Source: Rhodosorus marinus (Eukaryota > Rhodophyta > Stylonematophyceae > Stylonematales > Stylonemataceae). Taken from it: DNA of 64,000 bases. Below the pieces are notes generated by a model. It did not search any database. It was not told the origin of the DNA and was given only the letters and a program-made list of their open reading frames with translations. The translations under genes were made by a program, and so were the position numbers. Positions within the stretch are counted from its first letter, which is position 1. Each line of letters starts with the position of its first letter. The stretch lies in NCBI GenBank assembly GCA_029953675.1, contig JAMWBK010000004.1, forward strand, positions 1,054,001 through 1,118,000, given 5' to 3'. This document shows positions 51,046 through 61,594 of the stretch, piece by piece.

Positions 51046-51670
51046 TCATGCAGGAGCCACCGCGTTCATCACGACTGAGAATATGTCGCAAAGTCCAGTT
51101 CCCGGCCGAAGTTGAGGAGTGGAATAAGCGTTCAATCCCATCCGGAGCGGAGCATGAGGTTTGGCACGGACTGTCCATTCAGCGGTAGTGCGAAGACCCG
51201 GTATCGGCCAGCTCCAAAAGAAGGCGTAGCCGTAGCGAGTTTCTGAGGTGGAAAGGAGTTCTAACCCCCGGCTAGGGAGGTCACGGAGCCAGCTGCCAGC
51301 GCCAGCACCAGAACGTGGCCGACATCGACGCCTTAGTGCTCTCAACGCGAGACCTCGAGACGAAAGCAGAAGCAAAGCCACTCACGCGTGAGATATCGAA
51401 CGCCTTGTCGGACTCCAAAAGAACTCCTTGCTCCAGCTGGACTATTTTGATCACCATGATCTGACACGGGCACGAGTGCAATCGGCAACAGCAGGATTAT
51501 CCACGACATCCTCAAACGCTCTACGGTGACTCTCCTGAGAGAATAGTTGTTGTACGGACCAATCGAGGGGAGGGTTGAGGGAGGCCGGAACGGCAGCAGC
51601 TTACCTAAGGGCTAGCTTCCACAGCATTAAGAACAACTGTCGAATTCTCCCGAGAAGGTCCACGCAGACT
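51046..51670 (-). mobile_element. Divergent family C-like fragment with inverted insert
   Basis: Minus-strand GAGAGSWLRDLPSRGLELLS, PIPGLRTTAEWTVRA and MGLNAYSTPQLRP match the fragment at 43.3-44.1 kb, and the segment 51470-51670 matches 43910-44040. The homology is interrupted at about 51312-51464 by a piece of the C N-terminal ORF in the opposite orientation. Confidence 0.75.
51336..51458 (-). repeat. Inverted repeat arm inside the divergent C-like fragment
   Basis: Partner of 50761-50884. Encodes, on the plus strand, the HA.DIERL.GLQKN..LQLDYFDHHD part of the C N-terminal protein. Confidence 0.85.
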
Positions 51671-52530
51671 CCTCTAGTATCAAGGGGGGTTTGTCAATGC
51701 CCTAGTATGGTTGGCTAAGCTACGCAGCAGTAGAAAACCCAGTAAGAGAATGGCAGCGCAGAAACTCCTCACCTGTTCCAGATATGTTGACATCCGTAAC
51801 AGATAGACGGTGTCTTTGCAGGTTAACACCTGTCAAACATGCAGGGCAACCCATGCAAACTAGAATGACAGCTCAGAGACTAACGTCTGTCGGGTCATTC
51901 TCTCCCAGGGTTTTCCACTCTTGCCTTCATCTTTTCTGCTTTCATTCTAATTGAAAGTCATTCTCTTGTTCATCTATTTCGTTTCTCAAGCGTCTGGGAC
52001 ATTCTCATGCTATTGCCGTACGCTGCGTCTTTCCAAGCCTGCGGCAACTTACTCGTGCAATCTCCGTATAATCTCCGGGCTTCCGTCGTGGACAATGTCA
52101 CGATGACCGCCAAGGTAGAGCGGAGCTGGTGGTCTTGCTCTTGCTGTTGTACACTGGGACTGAAAGCGATGAGTGCGCAGCAGGGATTAGATTGCTAGGC
52201 GGCTTGACATACTCTGAGACACATCAACCTTGTCCCATCCGTCGAGCTGTCCAGATGTGACAAAGGGGGGGAAGGGTTTGGTCTTGGTATTGGTCGGGCT
52301 TCCCTTGAAGCGGCTTTCGTGGGCCGAGGCCTTTATTTCTCGATCAGTGGCGTTCTTGGTTCGTAGGCCCCATAGGTTCATGGAAAAAGCAACAAAGTAA
52401 GAGGAGGACAAATTGGGATGGATTCTCTTTCCTGGTCTCCAGGCGAATAGACCAATCAAAGCACTTTCCCACATGGCCACCCTCGAAGATCCCCAATTCC
52501 TCCCTTCGAAGCATTCTAGTAAGACGGCTT
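51671..52530. other. Intergenic, no gene recognised
   Basis: Short frames on both strands without motifs; the right end is probably the 3' UTR of the next gene. Confidence 0.4.
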
Positions 52531-53562
52531 TCAGTTCTCAAGGACAACACCTCTCTGCTCGGTGTGAAGGACCTTACCGCCTTTGTTACTAATAGTGACG
52601 CGAATTATGTAGTTCGTGTTTTCTTTGAGGTCACCGTAGGTCAACGTGAGCGTGACACTTCCCGGGCCAGGAGCGACATTCGCCTTGGCCTGACTGAGAC
52701 GCCTCCTCGTGTTTCTCAGTTCAGCCTTAACCACACGGCCGTTAGAGACGTCCGATTTCGCGACATAGTAAACCTTCACGGGGAGACTCCCACTGCCTGG
52801 AATGGTCTGGTACTTGCTGAGAAGCGAAGCGTGATCGTAGAGTCGTAAAAATACGGGTTGTTCCACTGTTTGACCTCCCATTTCAGCGACTACCGTATAG
52901 GGTCCGTTCGCTCCAGTAAGCCCGCTATACTTCAGAGGGCCAATATTCAGCATATCCCCATAGCCACGACCAATGTTCACCGTCTTCTCAGCAACTACAC
53001 CGCCTCCGCCGTTTTGCAGACGGACAGAGAGAGTTCCCGCTGCGGTGCTGCCCCAGCTGACCCTCGCCCAGTAGGGTCCTCTGCCAGTGATCTTCCCGCG
53101 GTTAACGTTCGGTGGGATTTGAAGAGAGTTGGAAGTTGGAGGCGTAGGCCTGTTCTCTGCCTTGGCGACATAGAGATCTGTTGCAAGAGGGTTTCCGAAG
53201 TCACCGCCAGGTTGCAGCACATCCGCTCGGACTACATAGAACTGTCCGGTCTGGAGTGGTGGATTGAAGAACGCTAGTAGCACATCACGCTGCCCGGATC
53301 CCGCCCCGACAGAGATTTTCTTGAACTTGTTGAACCCAGCCGATGACACCGGTTTGATGAAAACAATGATTTCGGTAGCTGCACTGCTCTGGTACTGCAT
53401 CATCACCTTGACACCAGAAGTCTTCACCATCTGCCTCTTGTTCACGATCGTGATGGAGGCCGGTGCCTGACGAACAGAGGTATCCAAGGACACACCTCCA
53501 TTCTCACCAAACACGGCGACGCTCAACAGGCAGAATGCCAAAACCCACAAGCGAACCCCCAT
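52531..53562 (-). CDS. Secreted protein with three beta-sandwich-like repeats
   Basis: 343 residues with a signal peptide (about 1-19). The mature part appears to hold three repeats of about 100 residues (about 30-125, 145-250, 255-340), each with the spacing V-x-V-x-(Y/W) ... L/K ... V-x-(I/V)-G-x-G ... TG/N-x-(F/Y)-x-V-x-A/V. Examples are VKVMMQY...ISVGAGSG...TGQFYVVRA, ARVSWGS...VNIGRGYG...NGPYTVVAE and VKVYYVA...NVAPGPG...NTNYIIRVT. This resembles Ig/FN3-like or Ser-Thr-rich cell-wall-anchor domains; no Cys-based EGF or catalytic motif. Probably wall or matrix associated. Intact single exon. Confidence 0.8.
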   Translation of the reverse strand: MGVRLWVLAFCLLSVAVFGENGGVSLDTSVRQAPASITIVNKRQMVKTSGVKVMMQYQSSAATEIIVFIKPVSSAGFNKFKKISVGAGSGQRDVLLAFFNPPLQTGQFYVVRADVLQPGGDFGNPLATDLYVAKAENRPTPPTSNSLQIPPNVNRGKITGRGPYWARVSWGSTAAGTLSVRLQNGGGGVVAEKTVNIGRGYGDMLNIGPLKYSGLTGANGPYTVVAEMGGQTVEQPVFLRLYDHASLLSKYQTIPGSGSLPVKVYYVAKSDVSNGRVVKAELRNTRRRLSQAKANVAPGPGSVTLTLTYGDLKENTNYIIRVTISNKGGKVLHTEQRGVVLEN

Positions 53563-53696
53563 TTTTCTCGCTCAACTAACAAGATCAAGGAACAAGGCAA
53601 AAGCCTAAAACACAAGCAACAAACAGTAAACAAACAGGACTCTTAACCCGCACCCCGTTCAACTCCCTCCCCCCCTGCCACTATCAAACACGGTTC

Positions 53697-53702
53697 TATA
53701 TA
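53697..53702 (-). promoter_or_regulatory. TATA box
   Basis: TATATA, about 135 bp upstream of the ATG at 53562. Confidence 0.5.
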
Positions 53703-55796
53703 GATATGTACATTCATGCAGATCGGCTAACTTCTTACAGTCAAAAATCGCCCACGCACATCTCCTAGATCATTTCTTGACGGAAAAACTCCCCCGGCAA
53801 TAAACGTTTTTTTTTTTCTTTTGCGTCATGAACAGGAACTGCCCTACGTGTTTTTCAACCCGAATAACCAAAAAAACCAACAAAAAAACCAACCGGATCC
53901 GGTTACATTCTCAAAATACGATTAAATTTTGCTTGACCTTCGCGATGAGAGGCCTGCTGGCCCCACTCGGAATTTGGAGGTTGAGAATCCAAGCAGCCGA
54001 ATTGAATTTTGATCAGATATAAAAACGGTAAATTAACTGTTAAATACGTTAATTGTAACGGATTATCTTAATTGTTTTTACCAAAACATTTAGATTTTAG
54101 ATTTTCTGGGTTATCGTAGACGGTTTTTCGGTTGAAATTGGCTGGACAGGGGTTGGGTCGATTAATATTCCACCGTAGAATGGACTGCATAAACGAGTTC
54201 AAGATGCCATTAATTCACGTTTATTTATATATTATCGTTTATTCTGTTTTATTATATCGTATATAAACTTTCAAGTGTTTTCGGAGAAGAGGGGGAGATG
54301 TTGGGGTCTAAGCCAGAGGTCAGTTAAAAAATTGAATTCGAGTTGGAGGCGGGAAATATCTGTCTTGGAAATTTTCTTCCAACGGAACTGTTCTATAAAT
54401 ACTGAAAATTACATGATAAGTTCTAACCTGCGCTAGCAATTATTCTTTCCAACTGTTTGTTTTGGAAAGCGAGCGAACTTTTTCAATCTAAAACCGTTAT
54501 AAGAAATCTGATGATCACAAATATAGAATTTCTGTTCTCTAAGATGTTTGTCCATAGATTAATAAATACCGTGCTATGGATATATATAGGCTGCCTCCTT
54601 TTTGTAAGCTTCTGGCAATTCCCGGCTGTCTCATTTGGAAAGAAAAAATTAGAAGTAGAGCAAGCCCCAGCTCAAATGCAATCAGAGAAATAGTCGTAAT
54701 AACTTGATATATTTTGAAAAAACAGGACCCTTTTCCAGGGGAAAAAAATCTCCAGCTCAGGAGCTCCTTACAACATAGCAAATATACATATACGTATACA
54801 TAATACGGTTATATACTTTTCAAAATATTTTTGTTTTTTGTGGGTTTATTGTAATTATAAATATACGGTGTTTCGTTTTCTAGTCGTGGCTTTTGGTTTG
54901 CTTTTTTTTCGCCTTTTGGCATCAAGGGTTCAAAAAAAAGGTTCATATTGAATATATGTATGCAATATTTATAATACGGTTTCGTATACTTTATTTTATT
55001 GATTAATTAATATATAAAAATTAATTACGGTCTGCGGGCATCGGGTGTAGTATTGTTTAGTAGTAGTTTTATTATGGAGGGGAGGAGGTTGAGACCAAGG
55101 AGTGGGATATCAACAGCTGATGGTGAACAAAGTTCACCGCCGCTTCTTCCTCTGGACTGCGACTGAACTTGTTTTTATAAGAATATTTGTTTCCGCGTAC
55201 TACCCCGTTTTGTTTTTGAATGTTTCCATAGTTGCGAGCTCGCAAAGGGGAAGCTACCATCCCACAACGGACCGGGAAAGGAACGAAGAGCGTTCCCGGG
55301 GGGGAAGGAGTTCGCCGATTAAAAGCCTGCGCGCACTCCCACAAGTAGCCAAGAGCTACAAGACCTGGCTATCTTGTTTGACTGTTTCGGTAAAAATTTG
55401 GCAGTAAAGATGGTCCGAGGGGAAGCGTGTATCGCGCAACACATATGTCTATATTCATTAATTAGCAGGTTAATAGACACTAGCATAGGGATTTCTGCTA
55501 CTTTTAGACACAAGGCGACCGAAAACTCCGTATGCAAACTTATCAGTGTTAGTGTCGATATATATTCAATGTTCGTAGAAGGGCGACCACCACTAGTTTT
55601 GAAATACACTTATTGGAACTGGATTTCCGCACGGTACGAATGACCCACGCCCGTGGTAAGGGCTGAATGAGCGCAAACGTACTAGCCACATAAGGTGTCG
55701 ATAAATAATCCCAATTCAATAGTTATCTAGGGCGAAATCGTCGTATTCCTCCTAATTGTCTCGGTTTTTAGGGCTATAGCTCAGACCTTGGTCTAG
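53703..55796. other. AT-rich intergenic stretch, no gene recognised
   Basis: Markedly AT-rich at 54000-55050, with T-runs and TATATA clusters. Short frames only. I see no repeat or RNA gene. Confidence 0.45.
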
Positions 55797-55897
55797 ATGA
55801 ATTTGTTTGATAGGAGACTGAAGAAAAACCCCCCAGGCAAAAAAAGACTAAGCGGACGAAGATCGCCGGTGTTCGCGGAACAATTCCCGAAGCCACC
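55797..55897 (-). mobile_element. Family A 3' end with internal deletion
   Basis: GAATTTGTTTGATAGGAGACTG, AAAAAGACTAAGCGGACGAAGATCGCC then jumps to GTTCGCGGAACAATTCCCGAAGCCA. The A 3' terminus is thus kept while about 100 bp between are missing. Confidence 0.8.
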
Positions 55898-56486
55898 CGT
55901 GGTCTAAATGAGGGTCGAGTGGTGACCAATGCTAAGGGCATAACTAAGCCCTAAATGTACCTCTCTGAATAATTTAGTAACGAAGAAAGCATACAGCCAG
56001 CAGTGGGAAGGCTGTACGCTGTGCCAGGTGACTGAGCCGTGGCAATGTTTGTCTCGCCAGGCTCTTCCTTGGGAACCAGTAGCATGGCGCGCACGAGGAG
56101 GCTGAATAGTTTGTTGGCAACTTTTCTCCTGGTTTCTGAAGCGTGTCGGTGACTAACAGTGCTGCGCCGGCTGGTGTTCTGTTTGAGACATCCCTTGCCA
56201 CTGTGGTGGTGCCGAGCCAGCAACCCCCCAAGGTCCTGTGGGTGTGGATTTCTGGTATCTAGATTCACCGAGGCACCTCTGCGTTTCCATCCTGCACTAA
56301 ATGCAATAGATATTTCCCGAGCGGGAATAGATTCTCTTGGGTGGGGTTTTTTGAGATGTTGGTTTTTTCTTTCCTGGACCTTTTGGACTTCTAGAGAGAT
56401 CAAGACAACGTTCTTTTTTTCTTGGAGAAAATGCTTTGAATATGGCTTATAGCAGAACACCTCCACGTCGTGACGCCGACCCCTAG

Positions 56487-57100
56487 CGATGGCCAACCGC
56501 TCCTTCTTTGCGAGCATCCAGGGTCAGGACTACATGACCAAGGAGGACATCAGTACTTTTGTGTAACGCCCGGCCCAAGGATCCGATCCGAAGCAACGCT
56601 CAACATGCATGGGACTGGGAGTGCCTGGCAGGGCTACAGAGATACTGGCTGCCGCAGCTACACTTCTTCGATCACCACGTCTATATAATCGCCCATCACA
56701 CCACGATCCAACTGCTCCGCGACTCTGCCAGCGCCGTGCACTTCAAACCTACCCGAGGCCACCTCCCCCGGGATCGATGCATCCAAGCGGTGAAGCTCTG
56801 AACCTCGCCACCCTGAAGCAGGAGAACGAACCTTGCCGAAGGAGCCGAAGAAGCCGATCCCTCACCTTGGAAACGTGGTTTTATTCAACAAACCCTCTCC
56901 AAGGAGGCACACCATGGAGCTTTCCAAAGGCTGGCTCCCACGAGCAAATTTCACATGAAGATCGGGCCAGAATTCAGTCCGCAGCTGGAGCCGGATCGAG
57001 AGTGTGGTTACGGGAAATGCCGACGCTCGCGCCGAAAAAAGCTGAGTTTAGCAGAACTGAAGTGAATAAACGACAGCTGTTGGGTTTGCAAATACCGGGA
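56487..57100 (+). mobile_element. Family C copy, N-terminal then C-terminal pieces
   Basis: Plus frames encode FFASIQGQDYMTKEDIST, AWDWECLAGLQRYWLPQL, FFDHHVYIIAHHTTIQLLRD and PTRGHLPRD, matching the N-terminal protein of the C copy at 51025-50660. They then jump to RIQSAAGAGSRVWLREMPTLAPKK and RQLLGLQIPG of the C-terminal half, so the whole RT is deleted. It ends at an A insertion at 57101. Confidence 0.83.
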
Positions 57101-57642
57101 ATGAATTTATTTAATCGGAGGCTGAAAGAAAAAAGCCCCGAAGGGAAAACAAGACTAAGCGCGGCGAAGATCGCGCGCCTCCAATATCAAAAAGGCGTTC
57201 ATACGCCACAGTAAGAAACTTAAACCGGTAAACAACGAGGACAGACGGTCGGGCGATCGCGGAACAATTCCCGAAGCCAACGAGAACCAACGGAATCCAT
57301 AAGCCCAAAGCAGTCAATGACCAGAGGTACCAGGCGATGAGCTAGAGCCAGAGCACGAATCCCTGGGGAAGACAAGACCCCCGCATATTTCTACTATTTG
57401 CGACGTCTCATATTGGCAGCGGCAAATCCACGGCGCTCTCCCGCAGCCGGCAAATAGCGACTAGTTTGAGGGTTAGGAACGGGAAGATCAATGTAGGTCG
57501 TACGGCGGCTATCGTCACAGGTGACCGCGAGGTCAGCCACGCGGCGTTCATCATTCTGGTACTGGGAAACGGCGTCGGCCAAGTGTGAATGTGATAATGG
57601 GGCACGCCCTATGAGAGGGCCGTCCCTATCTGCCCTAGGCAT
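57101..57642 (-). mobile_element. Family A 3' copy inserted in a C copy
   Basis: Minus strand: QNDERRVADLAVTCDDSRRTTYIDLPVPNPQTSRYLPAAGERRG (RLE-like motif), then in broken frames to the stop, UTR and CCGATTAAATAAATTCATTC tail. It enters C directly after LLGLQIPG. Several stops; older than the 8.5-12.6 kb copies. Confidence 0.88.
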
Positions 57643-58589
57643 ATTGCGGTACTAATTTCAACGGCCTTGTCCGAATTTGTGCCCTATCCTACAGCCAAAT
57701 CGTCGATCATAACCGGTCCGCTCAAACTGTGATAACCTATCGCAGGCCGTGTGCAAGCCCCTATGCAAGCCCTATGGCCCTACGCCGGATGTTCTTCGGT
57801 GCGAACTCTAGGAGCCAATGAGAAGTTGTGGACTCGATGGGATGGGGTACGAGCTCGTAGATCGCTTCTGTTGGATGGTTAAGGGAGTAAGACGGATTAT
57901 GGTCGAACTTAGGGGTGTTATGGCGGAGGTGTGGTTGAAGTACATAGGTCTGCGGTTTCGAGTCTGACGTTTTAGCTATTGTTTTATCATGCACCCTTGA
58001 TCAAGCGAAGAGCTCTTCGTTTTAGAGAGCTGAGACGTACTATGATTGTTAAACGCGTTCCTTGTTTGCAGTCGATGGTAGCCAGGAGAGTTGTGGTCGA
58101 GTTCCTCCCCGGAGAACTGGCTGCGGTATCGTTTTCAATGGCGTGTTTATGTTTGGTTTGTGACTTACCACACCCGTTTACCACACGTTGAGTCCTTTTT
58201 TTTTGACTGCTTTCTGTTGCGGAGCATCTCTTCTCCTCCCATTGTTCGTTACTTTGAGAAGCGGATGCAAAAGTATCTCTTCGCTCTCTCCCAGCTTGGC
58301 TTTCTCCTCTAAGATCGTGTCCGAGATATCAGGATCAAGATGTGCTAAAGTATCAACCTCATCAACATTTTCTGGTACAGAATTTGTTTTCAAGCCTTCC
58401 TTTCCTGCTTCCGTTCTGGGAGCTGGTGAAGCCGTTGTTTACCCGGTTCGCATTGACTCTACCTCAAAGTTTCAATAGTGTATGAAGTTGAAATGTTCAT
58501 CATCATCCGTTTATTCAGAGCCTAAGTACCCCAAGGAAAAGCGAATGTTCCGTGAATTTCTGCTCACCGCAAGACACCAACGGCTAAGC
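57643..58589. other. Intergenic, no gene recognised
   Basis: No motif in the short frames on either strand. Confidence 0.4.
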
Positions 58590-58860
58590 AGGGAAGCATG
58601 CCGAGCGATGCAAGCTAGCATACTACAAGGAGGGCGTGGCGACGGAGCGTCCAGATAATTCATTCCGATTGCCGTCGAAACGTTCGGCCTGGCCAGATGA
58701 CCTAGGATTTTCTGCGAGAAGCCTGTGGTCACCTGCTGACCAAGCTGGACGAGCTGAGCACCACGAGGGCGCAAATCAACAGATTACCTTGGACGGAGAA
58801 CGCAGAGCTTGTGATCTTTGCGGGTGGATCAGTCGGACCAGTCACTGATCGCTTATTTTT
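58590..58860 (+). mobile_element. Family C C-terminal fragment
   Basis: In shifting plus-strand frames: YYKEGVATERPDNSFIPIAVETFGLAR, then the equivalents of DFLREACGHLL and TTRAQINRL.WTENAEL, parallel to HYKEAMVIEKPDDKFIPIAIETFG and RSQINRQLWRGNAEI of the copy at 16562-17911. Confidence 0.85.
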
Positions 58861-59511
58861 CTTTTCGTCGCAGCTAAAGACCCCGGGGTGTGGAGTTAAG
58901 TTTAATCAATTTCCCTCGATAGTAAGCGCTCCCCACAGTGAAGGAAGCGCTGGATAGTTTCACACCCTCGTACAGGTTGTCCCCTCTTCATCACCGCAAT
59001 GTTTAGGTTCGCCGTCTCAAGCAAGGCCTGCTCCTCTGGCCATTTTTCAGTCTCAATTCCTGAGTGAGCGGGCATTACCACTTCCCGAATGATCGCGTGT
59101 TGTACCAAAAATAACTTATTCGTGAAGGTATGCTCTGTACGTTTCGTTCTCCTTCGACGCCAAAAGCGGGGAAAATGACCCGGCCAGAAAATTATAACAA
59201 TGAGAATTGCCGCCAACCGAGGTGGAAACAAAAATCAACTTTTTCGCGGCAACCCAAATGCTATCGAAAGTCCTCTTTTTTTCCTGGACGCATAGAAACG
59301 GTATTGACGGCTGTGGCAGCAGGAGTATTCGATGACCACGACACCAAACAATGCCAAAGCACGTGGAAATATTGATTGATAGTAGACGATTGCCGCAATA
59401 TTGACTGCTTTCCGTTGAAATCCTTCCATTTCCTGCAGATTCGGCAGACTCGCGTTGGCTAGTAGAGCCAGGATTCAATTACTATTTATTACAGGCGATA
59501 AACACTGCCTT

Positions 59512-59717
59512 TTAGATATAAATCTTCGGGAGTTGTTCCGCGAACGCCCTGACCGTCTTCAATCGTTGTTTACCCGCTTAAGTTTCCTGCTGTGGCGCAT
59601 GAATGCCGCTTTGATGTTGGAGGCGCGAGTACTTCGCCGCGCTTAGTCTTTTTTTCCGCTCGGGGGTTTTTTTTTTCAGCCTCCGATTAAACCATTCGTT
59701 CGTTCGTTAGATATAAA
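59512..59717 (+). mobile_element. Family A 3' fragment with 11-bp target-site duplication
   Basis: The inserted sequence (59523-59706) holds the last 40 or so A codons (LRELFRERPDRLQSLF...LEARVLRRA), the A UTR and a CCATTCGTTCGTTCG tail. It is flanked by TTAGATATAAA at 59512-59522 and 59707-59717. This fixes the A 3' boundary and shows target-primed insertion. Nearly identical to other young A copies. Confidence 0.93.
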
Positions 59718-61490
59718 AGAATCCTTTTCGGTGAATTTTTTTGCTTAACCACGACGATTCCAGGTCGGATGCTTGGTGTTTATTTAATGGTTTATTTTCC
59801 CAGGCAGTTGAAAATAGTTGATATTATTGGCCGCTGCGGTAGCTCTTTCTTCGGGACACGCCAAACGTTGCTATATGTGGAGGTGAAACGAGGTAAGAAA
59901 AGGGTGATACCTGAAAATCAATTGTAAAAAACAAAGTTATCGGAATCGGGAAGGTCCTATAACTTCATTGGTTAATACGAAATGTTCTTGTCCAATGAAA
60001 TAGTTGTTTCTGCTGACAAAGAGCCTATCGTTTTGTTTTCGTAAGATTCATGTCGTGACTAAGTAGTGGGTCGGGTTTCTTGTATAGGAGAAATCTTTTT
60101 GTTCGGCGAAGTACAATTATCAAAGAAATTTGTTCTTCTTTTTTTTTGGTGGTGGGGGCAACACGCGTCAGGACGGCAGTCGCGTCGGGCTGTTTGACGG
60201 TGAAATACCACTTTTTATTGGCGAAGATAGACGGCGGTACGTGAAAAAGAGAAGAACTAGAAAAGCACTGGCGTGGTAGACAAATCAAAAACAGTTGATG
60301 GGTTTGTTTGTATATTGGCAATAATTGCCCTGAGATGTCGTTGGGTGTGTAGCAGGATCAGGATACTAAAGCGTCCATGGAAATGAATAGCCTGAATGAG
60401 AGAGGCTAAGCAGGAACTGGAGATGGGTAATACAATTCCCGCCATTATTGCTCCTCGTACAAATTGATTGTACGGACTCTGCTAGTCGCAAGCGGGGATG
60501 CCCCAACCGGATGTTGCTCTGAGATCTGCATTGTGGTTTAGTCGCGGCTTTATGGGCTTCGAAGAGGTGCGCTGCCAAACCAGTTACCGACTCACTACTC
60601 CGATCAAAACTCTGAAATTCTTCCCTGCCCAGGGAACTTCCTAAATGGCAGTGTAGCGGAAACGCTGAAACTGTTGGACAGCGCATGGATTCACGATCAT
60701 CCCCTCGCTTCGCAATAGTACGCACATATAAGCTCAGTAGCAGAGATCAGCAGAAACCCCAGAGTACAGCGGAGACAACTCCCAGCTGAGAAGATGTTTT
60801 CCACGGAAGGCCTACGCTCGATTAACTCTCGGACGAAGGTTCACCATGCACCAACTATTACGGCAGAACCAAACGTTCCATTCTCCTGCTGCACCTCCCA
60901 CACGTTCTGTCTCAACCAAACTCCCCTCCTGAAAATTGATCAGTGCTCTACATACTATCAACACACCAATCATCTACTATCACTAGACATCCGTCCCACT
61001 TCTCTAGAGAGGATGTGACGATCCAGCAGTCCAGCATTCCAAGCAATGTCCCGCTGAGCTAAATCTGCTCACCCCGTTAAATTTCTCCAGATCCTCGGCT
61101 TCTTGCGTGTATGTCCGCTTTGTCTGCATGTCCAGATCTTCTGTTTCAGGATCTTCCAGTTGTTTTTCTGTAGATTTCTCTGAGGTTTTGGGGTCCTCCG
61201 AGTTTTTGGAGAACGTCAGGTTTGACGGCGAAAACAAGAGCGGGGTTACGTTAGTACCTTGGGGGGCCGGCTAAGCACTCATCGCGGGAACTCAAAATTC
61301 ACCCGAAGTTTCTTCCTTTTTTGTCCCGTCTGGTTCGTCATTTGTCATGAGGTGGGTCACCACCAATTTCTAAAAAAACGTGTCAGCACATCCTTTTCAC
61401 TGAAACGACAATGTTTTCAATTTCGTTTTCTTCTCTTTTGTCTGGTGTGCAGACTAAAGCGGAGGGAGGGAGGTGGTCCCATCGTGACAA
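59718..61490. other. Intergenic, no gene recognised
   Basis: Only short frames; nothing with a recognisable motif. Confidence 0.4.
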
Positions 61491-61594
61491 ACGAAATTTC
61501 TCGTATCGATTCAGACTCGTGAGGAAGTGAGTGGATATCGAAACGAAACGAAATTTCTCGTATCGATTCAGACTCGTGAGGAAGTGAGTGGATA
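61491..61594. repeat. 57-bp-period direct repeat, two copies
   Basis: ACGAAATTTCTCGTATCGAT...GAGTGGATA (47 bp) at 61491-61537 recurs unchanged at 61548-61594. A stray A-like TTTGTTTAATCGG lies just downstream at about 61620. Confidence 0.92.

Noticed and set aside
55770-55800. tRNA-like text (GGGCTATAGCTCAGACCTTGG)
   Set aside because: No matching acceptor stem, anticodon arm or T-loop follows; not a tRNA gene.
55951-56517. 188-codon minus-strand open frame
   Set aside because: It overlaps the plus-strand family C N-terminal region and has no signal peptide, domain or homology to other frames; composition looks random.
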